From positions 2,631,659-2,695,658 of the forward strand of contig JAJLRJ010000004.1 in NCBI GenBank assembly GCA_024195265.1: a stretch of DNA of 64,000 nt, given 5' to 3'. The notes beneath the pieces are model-generated. The model was given only the letters and a program-made list of their open reading frames with translations, made no database searches and was not told the origin of the DNA. A program made the translations under genes and the position numbers. Of the stretch, positions 53,764-64,000 are shown one piece after another. Source of the DNA: Dendrophyllia cribrosa. Lineage: Eukaryota; Cnidaria; Anthozoa; Scleractinia; Dendrophylliidae. Each line of letters opens with the position of its first letter. Position 1 is the first letter of the stretch.

Positions 53764-55480
53764 TAAGTATTAACAGCTAATAGTGCTCTTAACAACCAAG
53801 GATTTCTCAAGTCATAATGTTGATAATTTCTGATCCATGATGTTGTTGTTTAAGGGTGTATTTCCTCACTCGTTTAGAGACATATACTGATACTTGGCAA
53901 TATTATTGTCGTTGTTACATTTTATGCTTTTGAAGAGGTATTTCGAGCATATTTCGTTATTGGTACAATATCATTGTTATTGTTCATGCCCATGGCATAT
54001 GTCAAAACCTATTCTTTGAAAGTTATTTTTACTTGATGTGTGACATGGACTATCCAATGGGAACTCAGAAACTAACTCATCTTTGAGGGCTTTTTGTTTG
54101 AAAGCTAACTATCCTGCAATTCTGATTCAATAGTCCATCTCCACACTTTTGCACTGACAAGTTATGATATCGTTACTGTTCATGTTCATAAAGGGGAGTA
54201 CCTTTATCCCCATGTTATTTCTCATTGTAGTGTTTTGCATGAAACAAACATTTTTTTTGTAATTGGCCAAAATGGCTTGGAACGCGTAAAATGCAATGTA
54301 CATGTAAAGTACATTTATTAAACATTGTTCTTTCCTTTCCCATACTATGTCTCCAATTGTGTTTGAAACAAGTATCGGTCATTATATAAACTAAGATTGT
54401 TTACCTCGTAATTTACATACATGTACATCATGTATATGTAAGAGAAACTCTTGGGAATGAATGAGTGCTTAAGAAAACACATAACTTTGGATAATTTCTA
54501 AAGCAGCAGTTGGATATCTGGGAAAGTTTGGATTATTCCTTTTTTTTTTTTTTTTGCTTTTTTAGCTGGTTTGCCTGAAAGAATTGCAAAGAAAGGCACA
54601 GAAACATAATTTATTTTTACAGTTGCTGTCCCTCAGTACAATTCAAAACATGGACCTAAATGTCCTTCTTTCATTTAAAAATGATTGTCTCAAAGTTTAT
54701 TTGTTGACAGTTTTCTTGTGATAACATTACAACCTGTTTTGCTGCTTGATGCGAAAATCAACAATATCAACCACTGTTCAACAATGCAAAACTAAAGAAA
54801 TCAGAGCAAAACAAATGACCATCAATTTCACTATTACGTGACCTTTAAAATCATAACTCAACTGAGTGGTTTGAAAGATTTCTGTCAATCACAAATGTCA
54901 TACCTTATATGGAAGTGTTTGATTTTAACATGAGAAAAATTCAAAAATGATCAGCTACTAAGAAGGTGAAATAGTTCCAAACTATTCTTTTAATTTACGC
55001 TGGCGAGTGGTTTATTTGCTAGTGAAAGCATTCAGATTCAAGAATGTTAATACATTCATGTGGGGCAGACAAACATAGCAACATAAATCTTTTGCGAACT
55101 GCTCAGAGGAGTTTTGATTTAAAAGGGTGTGTAACATTGAAATGGGTGTGCACCTAAATTAATAAATCTTACAAGGAAACATTAAATTTCAGTGTTGTGA
55201 CATATGCAAGTTGTTTCCTTAACTGAACTCACATGCTACACATTGGACACCACAAAGGAGAAGCCATATTCCTTGTTGTAAAATGAGTGGCAGACACTGC
55301 ACTAAACGAGTTGTTACCAGCATGATAGGGTTACATAGAAATGCATTTCTACCTTGAAAGTTAATTTCTGCAAACCTAAAAGAATGGTAAGCTCTTGACA
55401 CTCAGCCCCCTAAAACGGCCAGTTGCTTGATCCCCAGGTCCTCCCCCTTCCCCACCCTCCAAACCCAAACTCAAATCATT
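53764..55480. other. Noncoding stretch between the convergent genes
   Basis: Probable 3-prime untranslated regions; T18 run at about 54538-54556. No ORF with recognisable features. Confidence 0.5.
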
Positions 55481-56566
55481 TCATGAACAACCCCCACAAG
55501 CGCAACATATGGGGATTCTTTCACTCCTTGTTAGGTTTGTCGGTACTAGGGAATGAAGGTATTCCAGCTGATCTTCACTTAAAGGTATGTTACTGTTGGG
55601 AACAACTACCCCTTGATACTCTTCTGGGACAGAAATGGCATCCTCTTCATCTACCCCATACCAAAATAATTCTCGGCTCTGTTAAAATAACATCCAGAGG
55701 CGAGTTCCTGACATTTGCAGTTCTTAGAATACCCTCAGTCCAAAGCTGAAGAGGAGATGAACCACCTTCTGTGCTGAGGCCATGGTAATTCCATTGCCTG
55801 GTAAATTCATCCAGAGATTTCTTAATTTCCTGTGAAAATACAAGGTGAAGTGACAGTAAATGGACTTCATTAATAGGATCTAATAGGCCAGATGTTTCCA
55901 TCATGTTGAACTCATCTATATAGTTTCCCCTGCTATGCAATGCACCTATCATCCGGGTTTGACCAATCCCAGGGGTAACACACATTATTTCTTGCATGGT
56001 TTCTCTTAGTTCTCCATTTCCAATTGAAGACCAGTTAACCTCTTCCTCATCCTCAATTTGAAACTCTTGCCGTCTTCTGGTTAGGGTTTTTGTGGAAATT
56101 CCGCGAGAAGTTCCGCTATTCTGACCCAAGGAAAGTGCAACTCTCGAAGAAATTGTATTTGCCTTTTGGAAACTTCAAATTTTGGTTGACCTCTCATACC
56201 TGTGTAGTTCCTTTCGCATTGGTGGGTTGGTACATTCAATGTGTTTTCACTTAAATCATCTGCCATATTCTCAAAATATACTCGGAGTCTTGTCAAGTAT
56301 AAGGAAAGCTCATCCATATTGCTATGAAAGTTTTCCATTTCCAAATCACGATCCGAACTGGTGAGTTCGGCAGCTCTCTCTTTCAAAATAAAAACAGTTT
56401 CTCCGGCCTCTGACAATCTTTCATGTAACATTTCTATTCCGTCTATGTTTTCAATTGATGGAAATGCAGAAATGTATTGTTCCGCTTCTGCAAGAAGTGC
56501 TTTTGTCCGTTGAAAAAACGATGTAAGTCGATTCTCCGATCCCGCTATACCACCCAGGGCCGCCAT
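55481..56566 (-). pseudogene. Integrase-family gene with deleted core and two frameshifts
   Basis: The minus-strand start ATG at 56564-56566 lies in CAAAATGGCGGCC. The N-terminal part is helical (F-F-Q-R-T-K-A-L-L-A-E-A-E) with F-E-V-S-K-R-Q-I-Q-F-L-R-E-L-H-F-P-W. A frameshift near 56101-56106 leads into T-L-T-R-R-R-Q-E-F and I-G-Q-T-R-M-I-G-A-L. Near 55910-55925 this jumps directly to S-G-L-L-D-P-I-N-E-V-H-L and H-G-L-S-T-E-G-G-S-S-P-L-Q-L-W. A second frameshift is near 55650-55660, and the frame ends at 55481. In intact relatives, as I know them, the DDE integrase core lies between these segments; it is missing here, with no splice sites at the junction. The family is widespread in cnidarian and fish genomes as integrase-domain proteins. 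Confidence 0.75.
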
Positions 56567-56979
56567 TTTGCTTTACCGCCATTGGCCGCGAGAGGCCTGG
56601 TTACGAAATCAGAATTTAAAGCGCGCGGTGCATCATACCATACGAAATGAAAAGTTTAGCATGCTTATTTTATTCAGCAAACACTGCAAATTTAGGGGAG
56701 GGAAATAGTCTGTACTAATATTTATTGAGGGCTATTTAGTTGAAGTTTGGCATGATTATATGACAATGACCATATGAAATATTAGTAGTTACACCATATT
56801 TATTTGGAGTTTAGCATGTTTATATGACAATGAAAATATCAAACTGTAGTTTAGCACATATAAGAAAGGTTTGCAATAATGTCCAGTATGGCGCCCCATA
56901 TGTTTCTATGAGAATGGAGCTCGGCTAAAAAGCATTTCTAAAATAAGACAGTCAAACTTGCCTTTTTAAAAAATCTTAA

Positions 56980-58055
56980 AGGTCGGCACACACGAGGGGA
57001 CCAGTCCCAGGGACCGGTCGCAGGGACTGGTCCCCTGTCGGAGTTTACACGATGGGACGAGTCGCGGGGACCAGTCCCTTGAAGGGTTTACACGCTGGGA
57101 CCTGTTTCACAACAAGATAGTAGCATTTATGACGATTTTTAAAAAAGAATATCGCTTTCTGGAGATGGAAAAAGAGCAATTTTCAACAGAGAAACCAAAT
57201 TTACTAAATTAACCGCTGAAAGTGTATCAGTCAGTTCTGAGCGTTACTGGACAAACTGTGTTCACCATGGAGTGTTGACAGTGTTCGTAATCTCCAGGGG
57301 CGGATCTAGGGGAGGGGTGCAGGGGGTGCGCACCCCTCCTCCTCCCTGAGATGACCTGCATCTTTCTAATATAACTAGTATTCTGCATTAAAATTGGTTT
57401 ACGTCACCCTTCAGTTACGTCATTCCTTTGAGGTGCACCCCCTCCTAAGAAAAATCCTGGGTCCGCCCCTGATCTCCTATTTCGACCATATTTCGATAAG
57501 GGTTTTTCTTTAGGTATTGTATATTGCTGCATTGAACCTGAAAAAAAAAATGACTGCACTATGTCATCAAGACCTCCAATACCAGTGTTAGAATATTCTC
57601 CAAGCTAGTTGTATCAGATAAAAACATCCGATGAAATTTGCATAACATAAACCGGATGTCACGCATTCTCTTCATGAAATGGCGCGCATAAATGCTAGCG
57701 AGAAAATTTGGCGGGAACTTTGTTTGCATTGCCGCCATCTTGAAACGGAGAACGTACAGAATTATGGGAGCTTAAAATGCTGATCAGCGATTGGTTCATT
57801 TTCATTTCGTCGCAGGGACCAGTCCCACGAACTGTTCACACGAAGGGATCAAGCAAAATTTGAGGGGACCAGTCCCTGGGACTGGTCCCACGAATTCAAA
57901 CCAGTTTGAATTTGTGGGACCAGTTGCGGGGACCAAAATTCAGTTCATGCGACTAGATTTTTGCAGAAAATTAGCAGTTCACACGGAGGGATTTGGTCCC
58001 CGGGACTAGTCGCAGGGACTGGTCGCAAGGACTAGTCCCCTCGTGTGTCCCGACC
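56980..58055. mobile_element. TTAA-flanked MITE (AGGTCGG ends)
   Basis: Left end GGTCGGCACACACGAGGGGA, right end complement GGTCGGGACACACGAGGGGA. TTAA at 56976-56979 and 58056-58059 as in piggyBac-type insertion. Internally, GGGACCAGTCCC / GGGACTGGTC units are repeated many times near both ends. Hosts a smaller MITE at 57295-57471. Confidence 0.85.
57295..57471. mobile_element. Nested short MITE (CAGGGGCGGA ends)
   Basis: CAGGGGCGGATCTAGGG at the left and CCTGGGTCCGCCCCTG at the right; inside, GTGCACCCC / GGGGTGCGCAC are also mirrored. The end sequence resembles common hAT-like MITEs. It interrupts the TTAA-flanked element. Confidence 0.85.
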
Positions 58056-58059
58056 TTAA

Positions 58060-60279
58060 GGGCCCATTATACTATCTTTTCAGGCCGTTGCTAGGGAAAA
58101 ATCAGTTTGCTCTAGCTCGGCAAATTTTTGCTTATATGTGACCAAATTTGAACAGCAATCTTTAAGTACACCTGTGGTTCGGGTTGTGACGTCATCAGGC
58201 CACGCCCAATGTGACGTGGCCCAAAACAGAAAAATAAGCGTAACTTCAGAAACTTACAGTTTTATCAAAAATTTTTTGCATAATTTGATTTTATACACCA
58301 TTTAAAAAAATCGTAAGCATGCGTTTTCTTTAAGGATGAAAAGTAAAAATAATATGAGGAAAAATGTGTTCTCAAAACCACGTTTTTGCGTCTTAATTTT
58401 TTTGTTTTTGATTTTTCGCAAAAAGCATGCTTACGTTTCACGAAAAATCTTTTATCTTTCGATTGAATTTTTTTAAAATAAATTAGCCTCTATTTGCGCC
58501 GAGTTAGGTTCGCCTTTGTCTTTACCGGAAGTAGGTGGCCTGTTGTCAGCCTGGGCTTCCCGTGCTATAAATTGGAAACTGCCGAACTCTTGAAGTAAGA
58601 CCTTCATTTTGTTAGGATTTGTTGAGTATGGTTATCGTTTGTGAAGTACGTTTCAACCTTCACTCGAAAAAGTTGCCTTTCTTTGCAGACAAGGAGAAAC
58701 GAGTCATGCCTGTGTCTGTCAGATCACAAGCCTTCGATCACTTCAGCAGGCATGGGTGAGCAGGAAAATGCCTTCAAATCCAAAACGTCCAAAGCATTGT
58801 TTTGGGAACTCACGCATCTGTGAGACGGTTTCCCTTGAATTGGAAGAGCTGTATGGCACTTACATAAAAAAGAAAGAAACTCAGTTTTCTTTCTCTTTCT
58901 TTTCAAACAACAGTCGACAATCTTAGGAGCAAAAAATATAGAGGTCAATATAATTACTAGATATCCTCCATCGACAATTTTTTCCCCCCTCTAAAATAGC
59001 AACAAAGCCATTAGAGCAGTCCTATTTGTTTTATAAGAAGCTTATTAGTTTTGTGCTTCTGATTTTATCACAGGCAGTGTTTTTAAGTTATATACAGATC
59101 GAAACGGAAAAGATGCAATGTTATTTTGTTTTGTTTGCCCAAAATTATGCGCCGTTTAATTTGTTTTATGTGCAAACGGTTATCTCAGTTAAGTGGCCAT
59201 TTTTGGCGGAATAGCTCGAAAGAAATCATACAGTTAAGAAGTACTCGATTATCATTAAAGTGGTAGGCAGGATAGAAGAAGTCAAAAGACAAAAGTCCAA
59301 GGTTGAAGTCCGTGTTTTGAATAACAAGAAACCTTATGCAACACCAGCGTCGAATCCATCTAAATCGATGCTTCAATTTGTTTTCATTCAATGAAAATAT
59401 AAATCTAAAACGTAAACATCTTTTTTCAATAGGTACAACGCACTGTCTTACTTTTGAAGTTTTTTTTATTTTTTCACTGACGTTTTTGCCTGAAGTTGCA
59501 TCGTATCAACACACAATGACAATTTATCAGTTAATCCCGAAGTTAAACAATCTTCCACGGACGGAAAAACGTACGAGTAATAAAACTAAACGAATTGAAA
59601 ATAATTTTTTTTATTAATAATTTCCATCAAACAAATTTGAACTCATTGTACTTTGTTCATTCACACTTCGTTGAAATCTGTACAACTTTGACGGCTTCTA
59701 AGTTTATACGAAATCGGCCCTGAAAAATAAGCTTACGTAAAAACTGTAGCTACGAGAAAAACAAACGCGTTACGCTTCGCGTTGAAATTGTAAAAACTCG
59801 AACACTTTTCTGCAAATGTTAACATCTTACTCACAGGTTGGCTCCAGATATATCCTCTAACTTCTCAGTCCAGAATTCCTCGGCAGTTGACCTGGTCAGC
59901 ATTGACAAAAAGAAACGAAAAAACGGTACGAAGACTGAAGCAGTAGGAATAAACTTTCAGCAGATTCCGATATCTGTGAACTGATCAGTTGAGCGTTCTT
60001 ACTCCTTCAGTTATTTCTACGTTTTGAATCAGCTTGAAAACCGTCCAAGACGAATCTTTCCAGAGAAAAAATATCCAGCTTCAAATAAGTTTAAGTACTA
60101 ACCAAGAATTCAGCGGTTGAACGAGACGAACTTCAAATTTGGCATTGTTTAGGACAGTTTTGAATTTGTACGGACTCGCGCGCGAAGCTGCCTGTCACAC
60201 TCACCGGAAGTAAAATTGTACTTGAGTTAGCTCTGCATAGCAACCGCATTACCTAGCAACGGAATACTATAATGGGCCC
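58060..60279. mobile_element. 2.2-kb TTAA-flanked element (GGGCCCATTATA ends)
   Basis: Left end GGGCCCATTATACTAT, right end complement GGGCCCATTATAGTAT, and a CCGTTGCTAGG block just inside both ends. Flanked by TTAA at 58056-58059 (shared with the previous element) and 60280-60283. No transposase could be read; ORFs of 60-93 codons inside have no recognised domain. Confidence 0.82.
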
Positions 60280-60360
60280 TTAAAGCTTCCGTGCGATTTC
60301 ATCTGGTTCCATAGATAGCCAAGTAGATGAGAGCTTAAACCCACGGTTAAGCATGGTATT

Positions 60361-61318
60361 TAAGAGGGTGTAGATGGGGTTAACTGATAGCTGAGAATCG
60401 GTTAAAATTTTAACTTACAGCTGAGAAATTTATAATAACTGTTAGCTGAGATTGATAAATTTCCCTTTAATATCTTGTGGATATCACTCACAAATCGGAC
60501 CATTTTAGCATAGATAAAGACCACGAAATGTATTTCTAAAGTTAATTACACTGAAGAGTCTGAAGATAACAATGGTCCGAGATTCTCCAAACAAAAGAGA
60601 GAGTGACGAGAGTGACTTGCCTGACGACTTGACGCAGAGGTCTGTCAAAGTAACGTTTGTTAACGAGAAGGATTTCACGGTTGCAATTTCCAAGAGTGAT
60701 GTTGCAAATGGTCAGATAGATGACTATATGAAACTGACACTGATACTGACATTGATAATGATTCAACTGAAGACAGTGAAGTCCCCGTTAGGCTCGTAGA
60801 AAGAGTTGTACGAGCCTATCTTCGATTGGATATTTGAGGTATGTCAAATATTCCCATAATATTCTACGGAGCCCAAAACAAATAACTTCAGCATTGTTTT
60901 TCGCTTTAAAGTAATTTGTTTATTTCTGGGTCAATGCATATGTAGTATATAATACGAGGCCTTTGTCAGCACTGAGAATTGTTGGTATGTAACGTACTTT
61001 TGACATTTAGGATAGCAAAATGCTTCGGAGCTCTTTGGAAACGACCTGCAGCATTCATAAGGTGGTCAGAATGAATTTAGTATAGTTTGGGGATTCTCGG
61101 AAGATGTGGAAAACATTCATACGTTCTTCGAAAAGCTTCTCAGAGGTCTTTGATATTAATTAATTTATGCTCTGACGTCTTAAAAAATTACAGTAATGTA
61201 AAATTAGTAAAAAAAAAAAAAAAATTAACTTAGATCTGTCAAAATTAACTGATACTGAGAAATGACTAAAACTTTAACTGATAACTGAAATTTCAGTACC
61301 CCCATACAGACCCTCATT
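60361..61318. repeat. Possible non-autonomous element with AACTGATA-type subterminal repeats
   Basis: Left: GAGGGTGTAGATGGGGTTA followed by AACTGATAGCTGAGAATCGG and similar units. Right, as complement: GAGGGTCTGTATGGGGGTA followed by CAGTTATCAGTTAAAGTTTT. The ends match imperfectly. No gene; a 75-codon acidic ORF at 60572-60799 is not recognised. Confidence 0.5.
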
Positions 61319-61458
61319 CAACAGTGACCGTTTATATCTCCCGTCCAAATGGCTAAATATGTTTGTATTCGAAAACTGATATCAGCGTTTCGTAGTAATG
61401 TCCAAATTAAGTGCTGGAAGTATAGGTCATAAAGCCCTTTTCTCCGTTCCCAAGCTGG

Positions 61459-63308
61459 CTACACTGGACAGACCCAAGCACTACCAATACGAACTGTCAG
61501 CGGATCCGACACCATGAAACGAGCAAATTGGTAGCCTCCAGTGTTGGCTGCCCTGGGATCTACGATGGCTGCACCTGCGTTATCAAGCTGCGAGACAAAA
61601 CTTCGGCCAGGTTTGTGAGACCACTGTCCGTTGTCATCCAGACGATACCAGTGAAAATCTCCACCTTGTGTAGGTGTAACTAGAAAATGCAATACAAAAT
61701 ACCACAGTGAAAACTTTTGGAGTAAAAATGTTTGGATTAAATATTAAAAATTAATGTGAAAATTTTTGGAGTGACAATGAAAATAACTTGCAATACACCG
61801 CAGGTTCTTTTACCGGGATGAATTTTGTCTTCAGAAAAAGGTCCGTAACTTGTAGAGAGTTGAAACTTGTATCATTCAATGTTGTATTTTAACATCGATT
61901 TGCTACTCTTGATATCTGCGAGTTGTTTGAGTCGTGTATGGAACGCATTGGTAATTAGTTTACCAGTCCAGCGACTGTTTTGATACACACTTACGACGTA
62001 AGCATGAAAGCGAGGCCTAAGGGCCACGAAATTTCCCGCAAACTTCAAAAGAGTACATATGGCGGCGGAAACAAGAACGATTTGTGATTTAGAGAGTTAA
62101 AATTAACCCCAGAAGATATTCCTGGAGCAGTTATAGTAAATGAAAGTGACGTTGGAAGCGGACGATGGAGAAACGACCTTCGGCAAGGATCCTTCGGAAA
62201 TGCATGAAACGTCAAGTCTTTCTTATTATCGGAACGATTATTACAAAGCGCAGCAGCACAGCATTAGCTAGCATTTGTGATTGCGATTTTTGGTCGTAGT
62301 TGTAGGCTGCGCTTCTGCCATTTTAATCGCGATGTGACCCTTAGGCCTCGCTTTCGTGCTTATGTCGTAAGTGTGTATTGTGTTTGATTCCTCCGAGTCA
62401 ATCGGCTGCAGTAACTTGGGATTTATCACATTTAATGTGCTTACAATAAAGTTAAGGTGGCTCCATATAGTAATTGGCCAGTCGTCCAAATAAAATATAC
62501 ATGATCTTATTGCTGTCTTTCGAGAGGTTTGTTTTCGCGATACTAGGCGTAATATACACATACACGTAGCTTAGGCTTTCTCCTTTACGAAGAAGTCTAA
62601 TTTGGCAGTCTTGTCTCGTTACTATGGCAACCACTGATTGAGTTGTTGGGCCTGTTGTTTAAGGCTAGCAAACCTCTCGACGGCTTTACTCGGTTTTTAC
62701 ACATTAAATATTCACGATTTTTGGTGAAACAGAATAAACATTCAGTAAGTCTTATATGACAAAGCCCTAAAGCCATAAAACCAATCGGTACATAATTTTC
62801 GACAATTTAATCACCCTTTGTTTTTAACGTTTATTGTATTTGTGTATGTACAGAAATCGTTGTCTTTTCTTTGTGATCGCGAACCAAGACTCCTCCAATT
62901 TGCCCATTTTTGTAAAAGTTTACCGTGTGGAAAGCGCGCAATTAACGTTTTAGCTGCAGTCTGAAAACCTGTTTATTTTCGTGAAGTCCTCCAAATCAAC
63001 AAACACGCCCTCGCGCCATTTTCGTGTCCATGCCTCGCGCACCAAATAACTTATGAAGCCACCTTCTTCGCTATCTTTTTTGTGGCACAAGGTGAGCAAA
63101 CGCGATCAAAAAGCGAAACGTTTTTTCTCTTAGCAAGCATTTCCGTCTTTTGAAGCGCTTGTTACATGTTTGTTTACATTGAAACTCGTTTCCGGTTTTG
63201 TGCTGGTTGGCCAAATTCTGACAGCTCGGCCAGCGGGGTGCCGCGGGGAGTATTTGTGGCGGCGTTCAAATTTGTGAGACATGGCTGGAAGCTCCCGCTC
63301 CTCCCCTC

Positions 63309-63346
<38 letters not shown>

Positions 63347-64000
63347 CCTACCGCAACCCCTGAGCCCGAGAGTTACTAGCAGATAAGGATAAATTATTAG
63401 CTGTAAACCACAGAAACAGTAAAAACATGATAACATTTCCATTTTGTACGCGGAAGTTAATACTAACGGCAGACGCACGTCTTGTCTGACTGTGGGTTGT
63501 AGTCTGAAACATACCTGGCCGAAAAACGAGTGCAACCAGGTGCTTGGACATGTCATTAGGGGGACCGGGGACTGGCTCAATATGAGTAGGGTGAGGGTTG
63601 AGTTGTGTCAAACCATCACGCTCTGCAGCAGCTATGAGATCTGGAGCGTTTAATTGTGTAAATAATTGTCCACCACCATATCCAGGTTGTGCTCTGTTAT
63701 CCGTGGCTTTCCGATTAGCATAATTGTAACAATTGTTGCATCTTCTTCTTTTGAAGACAGGTTCAATTGCATTCCAGTTTTGGGGAGCATAAGGAGGTGC
63801 ATAACGTTTTCCCCTCACTTGATATATGGGAGGTTTAACAGCTTTGATCTTGCCCGAACTGATATCTCTTTCAATTTCTTTGAGATCACCACTTTTCATC
63901 AAACCCTTTGGCATGGTTTTGAGTAACAACTGTTGCAGTTTCATCGTTTCAGCACCAACAATTAGTTCATCTTCCTTCGTGCGCAGGTCTTCTACCAACA
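61459..64000 (-). CDS. Secreted CNNCYNY-family protein, copy D (partial, cut by window end)
   Basis: Minus-strand exon 3 is 61459-61679 and exon 2 runs from 63515 past the window edge. Exon 2 here has L-L-K-T-M-P-K-G-L-M-K-S-G, K-R-Y-A-P-P-Y-A-P, R-C-N-N-C-Y-N-Y-A-N-R and K-H-L-V-A-L-V-F-R-P, ending at a GTATGT donor. Exon 3 has G-G-D-F-H-W-Y-R-L-D-D-N-G, W-S-H-K-P-G, D-P-R-A-A and Y-Q-F-A-R-F-M-V, stop TAG. The intron is phase 1, as in A-C. Exon 3 ends in W-V-C-P-V, shorter than B and C. The signal-peptide exon and the F-S-G-R start lie beyond 64000. No damage in the visible part. Confidence 0.83.
61978..62382. repeat. Foldback element in copy D intron
   Basis: ACACACTTACGACGTAAGCA...GAGGCCTAAGGG (61983-62023) against CCCTTAGGCCTC...TATGTCGTAAGTGTGT (62338-62378), arms about 45 bp. 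Confidence 0.88.
62454..63065. mobile_element. AAGGTGGCT-ended MITE
   Basis: Left AAGGTGGCTCCATATAGTAA, right complement AAGGTGGCTTCATAAGTTAT. 612 bp, no coding capacity. Lies in the copy D intron. Confidence 0.8.
63310..63343. repeat. C34 homopolymer
   Basis: Thirty-four C in a row; produces a spurious poly-proline or poly-glycine ORF on each strand. Confidence 0.95.

Larger units (their letters stand above)
50765..56898. mobile_element. 6.1-kb DNA transposon carrying CUE-HECT and integrase-like genes
   Basis: Terminal inverted repeats 50765-51046 and 56617-56898, both 282 bp, begin TGGGGCGCCATACTGGACAT and match nearly throughout. TA flanks both ends (50763-50764, 56899-56900). Inside are two convergent genes: HECT ligase on plus (51124-53763) and integrase-family pseudogene on minus (56566-55481). 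Each start codon lies within about 50-80 bp of a TIR, so the TIRs may provide both promoters. An autonomous DNA transposon, now disabled in its recombinase, is the simplest reading. Confidence 0.8.

Noticed and set aside
55423..55749. 108-codon plus-strand ORF
   Set aside because: Antisense shadow of the integrase-family pseudogene, whose minus-strand motifs are clear.
60572..60799. Acidic 75-codon ORF as a small gene
   Set aside because: No recognised domain, lies in a probable non-autonomous element, and ends in sequence that reads like repeat-derived codons.
63166..63363. Poly-proline protein and its poly-glycine counterpart
   Set aside because: Product of the C34 homopolymer.

Overview
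This is eukaryotic (metazoan) nuclear DNA: AT-rich, with spliced genes (GT-AG introns), long noncoding stretches, microsatellites and a dense load of transposons. The mix of Penelope-like elements with hammerhead-type ribozyme motifs, DIRS-like retroelements, TTAGGG repeats, an orphan rhodopsin-class receptor and many foldback/MITE elements fits a cnidarian, most likely an anthozoan such as a stony coral. The species cannot be fixed from the sequence alone.

Layout. 1-2150: a decayed minus-strand DIRS-like retroelement (reverse transcriptase, zinc knuckle, gag) carrying an identical 198-bp direct repeat. 2151-8200: noncoding, with a LINE relic near 6 kb. 8234-9442: an intact single-exon class A GPCR. 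9443-20259: transposon land, including a 1031-bp TA-flanked element (a second, apparently identical copy lies inverted at 48.9 kb), a hAT-like MITE, and two Penelope-like elements. 20260-44700 and 61459-64000: four members of one secreted-protein family (copies A and B on plus, C and D on minus). All share a signal-peptide exon, a core exon with a C-N-N-C-Y-N-Y motif and a C-terminal exon with D-F-H-W-Y-R and W-S-H-K-P-G, joined by phase-1 introns. B and C face each other and their flanks match in inverted orientation; a further broken exon 1 sits at 46.5 kb. The introns are full of palindromic elements, two of them with arms near 0.75 and 1.05 kb.

50765-56898 is the most unusual unit: 282-bp terminal inverted repeats flanked by TA enclose two convergent genes. 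One is a spliced, apparently intact CUE plus HECT E3 ubiquitin ligase. The other is an integrase-family gene that has lost its catalytic core and carries two frameshifts. This looks like a DNA transposon that carries a ubiquitin ligase. 56976-60283 holds two TTAA-flanked elements sharing one TTAA junction. 61459-64000 ends in family copy D, cut by the window edge.

The host genes here are the GPCR and the secreted family; almost everything else recognisable is mobile DNA. The secreted family, apparently expanded by inverted segmental duplication, and the HECT-bearing transposon are the two systems worth following.
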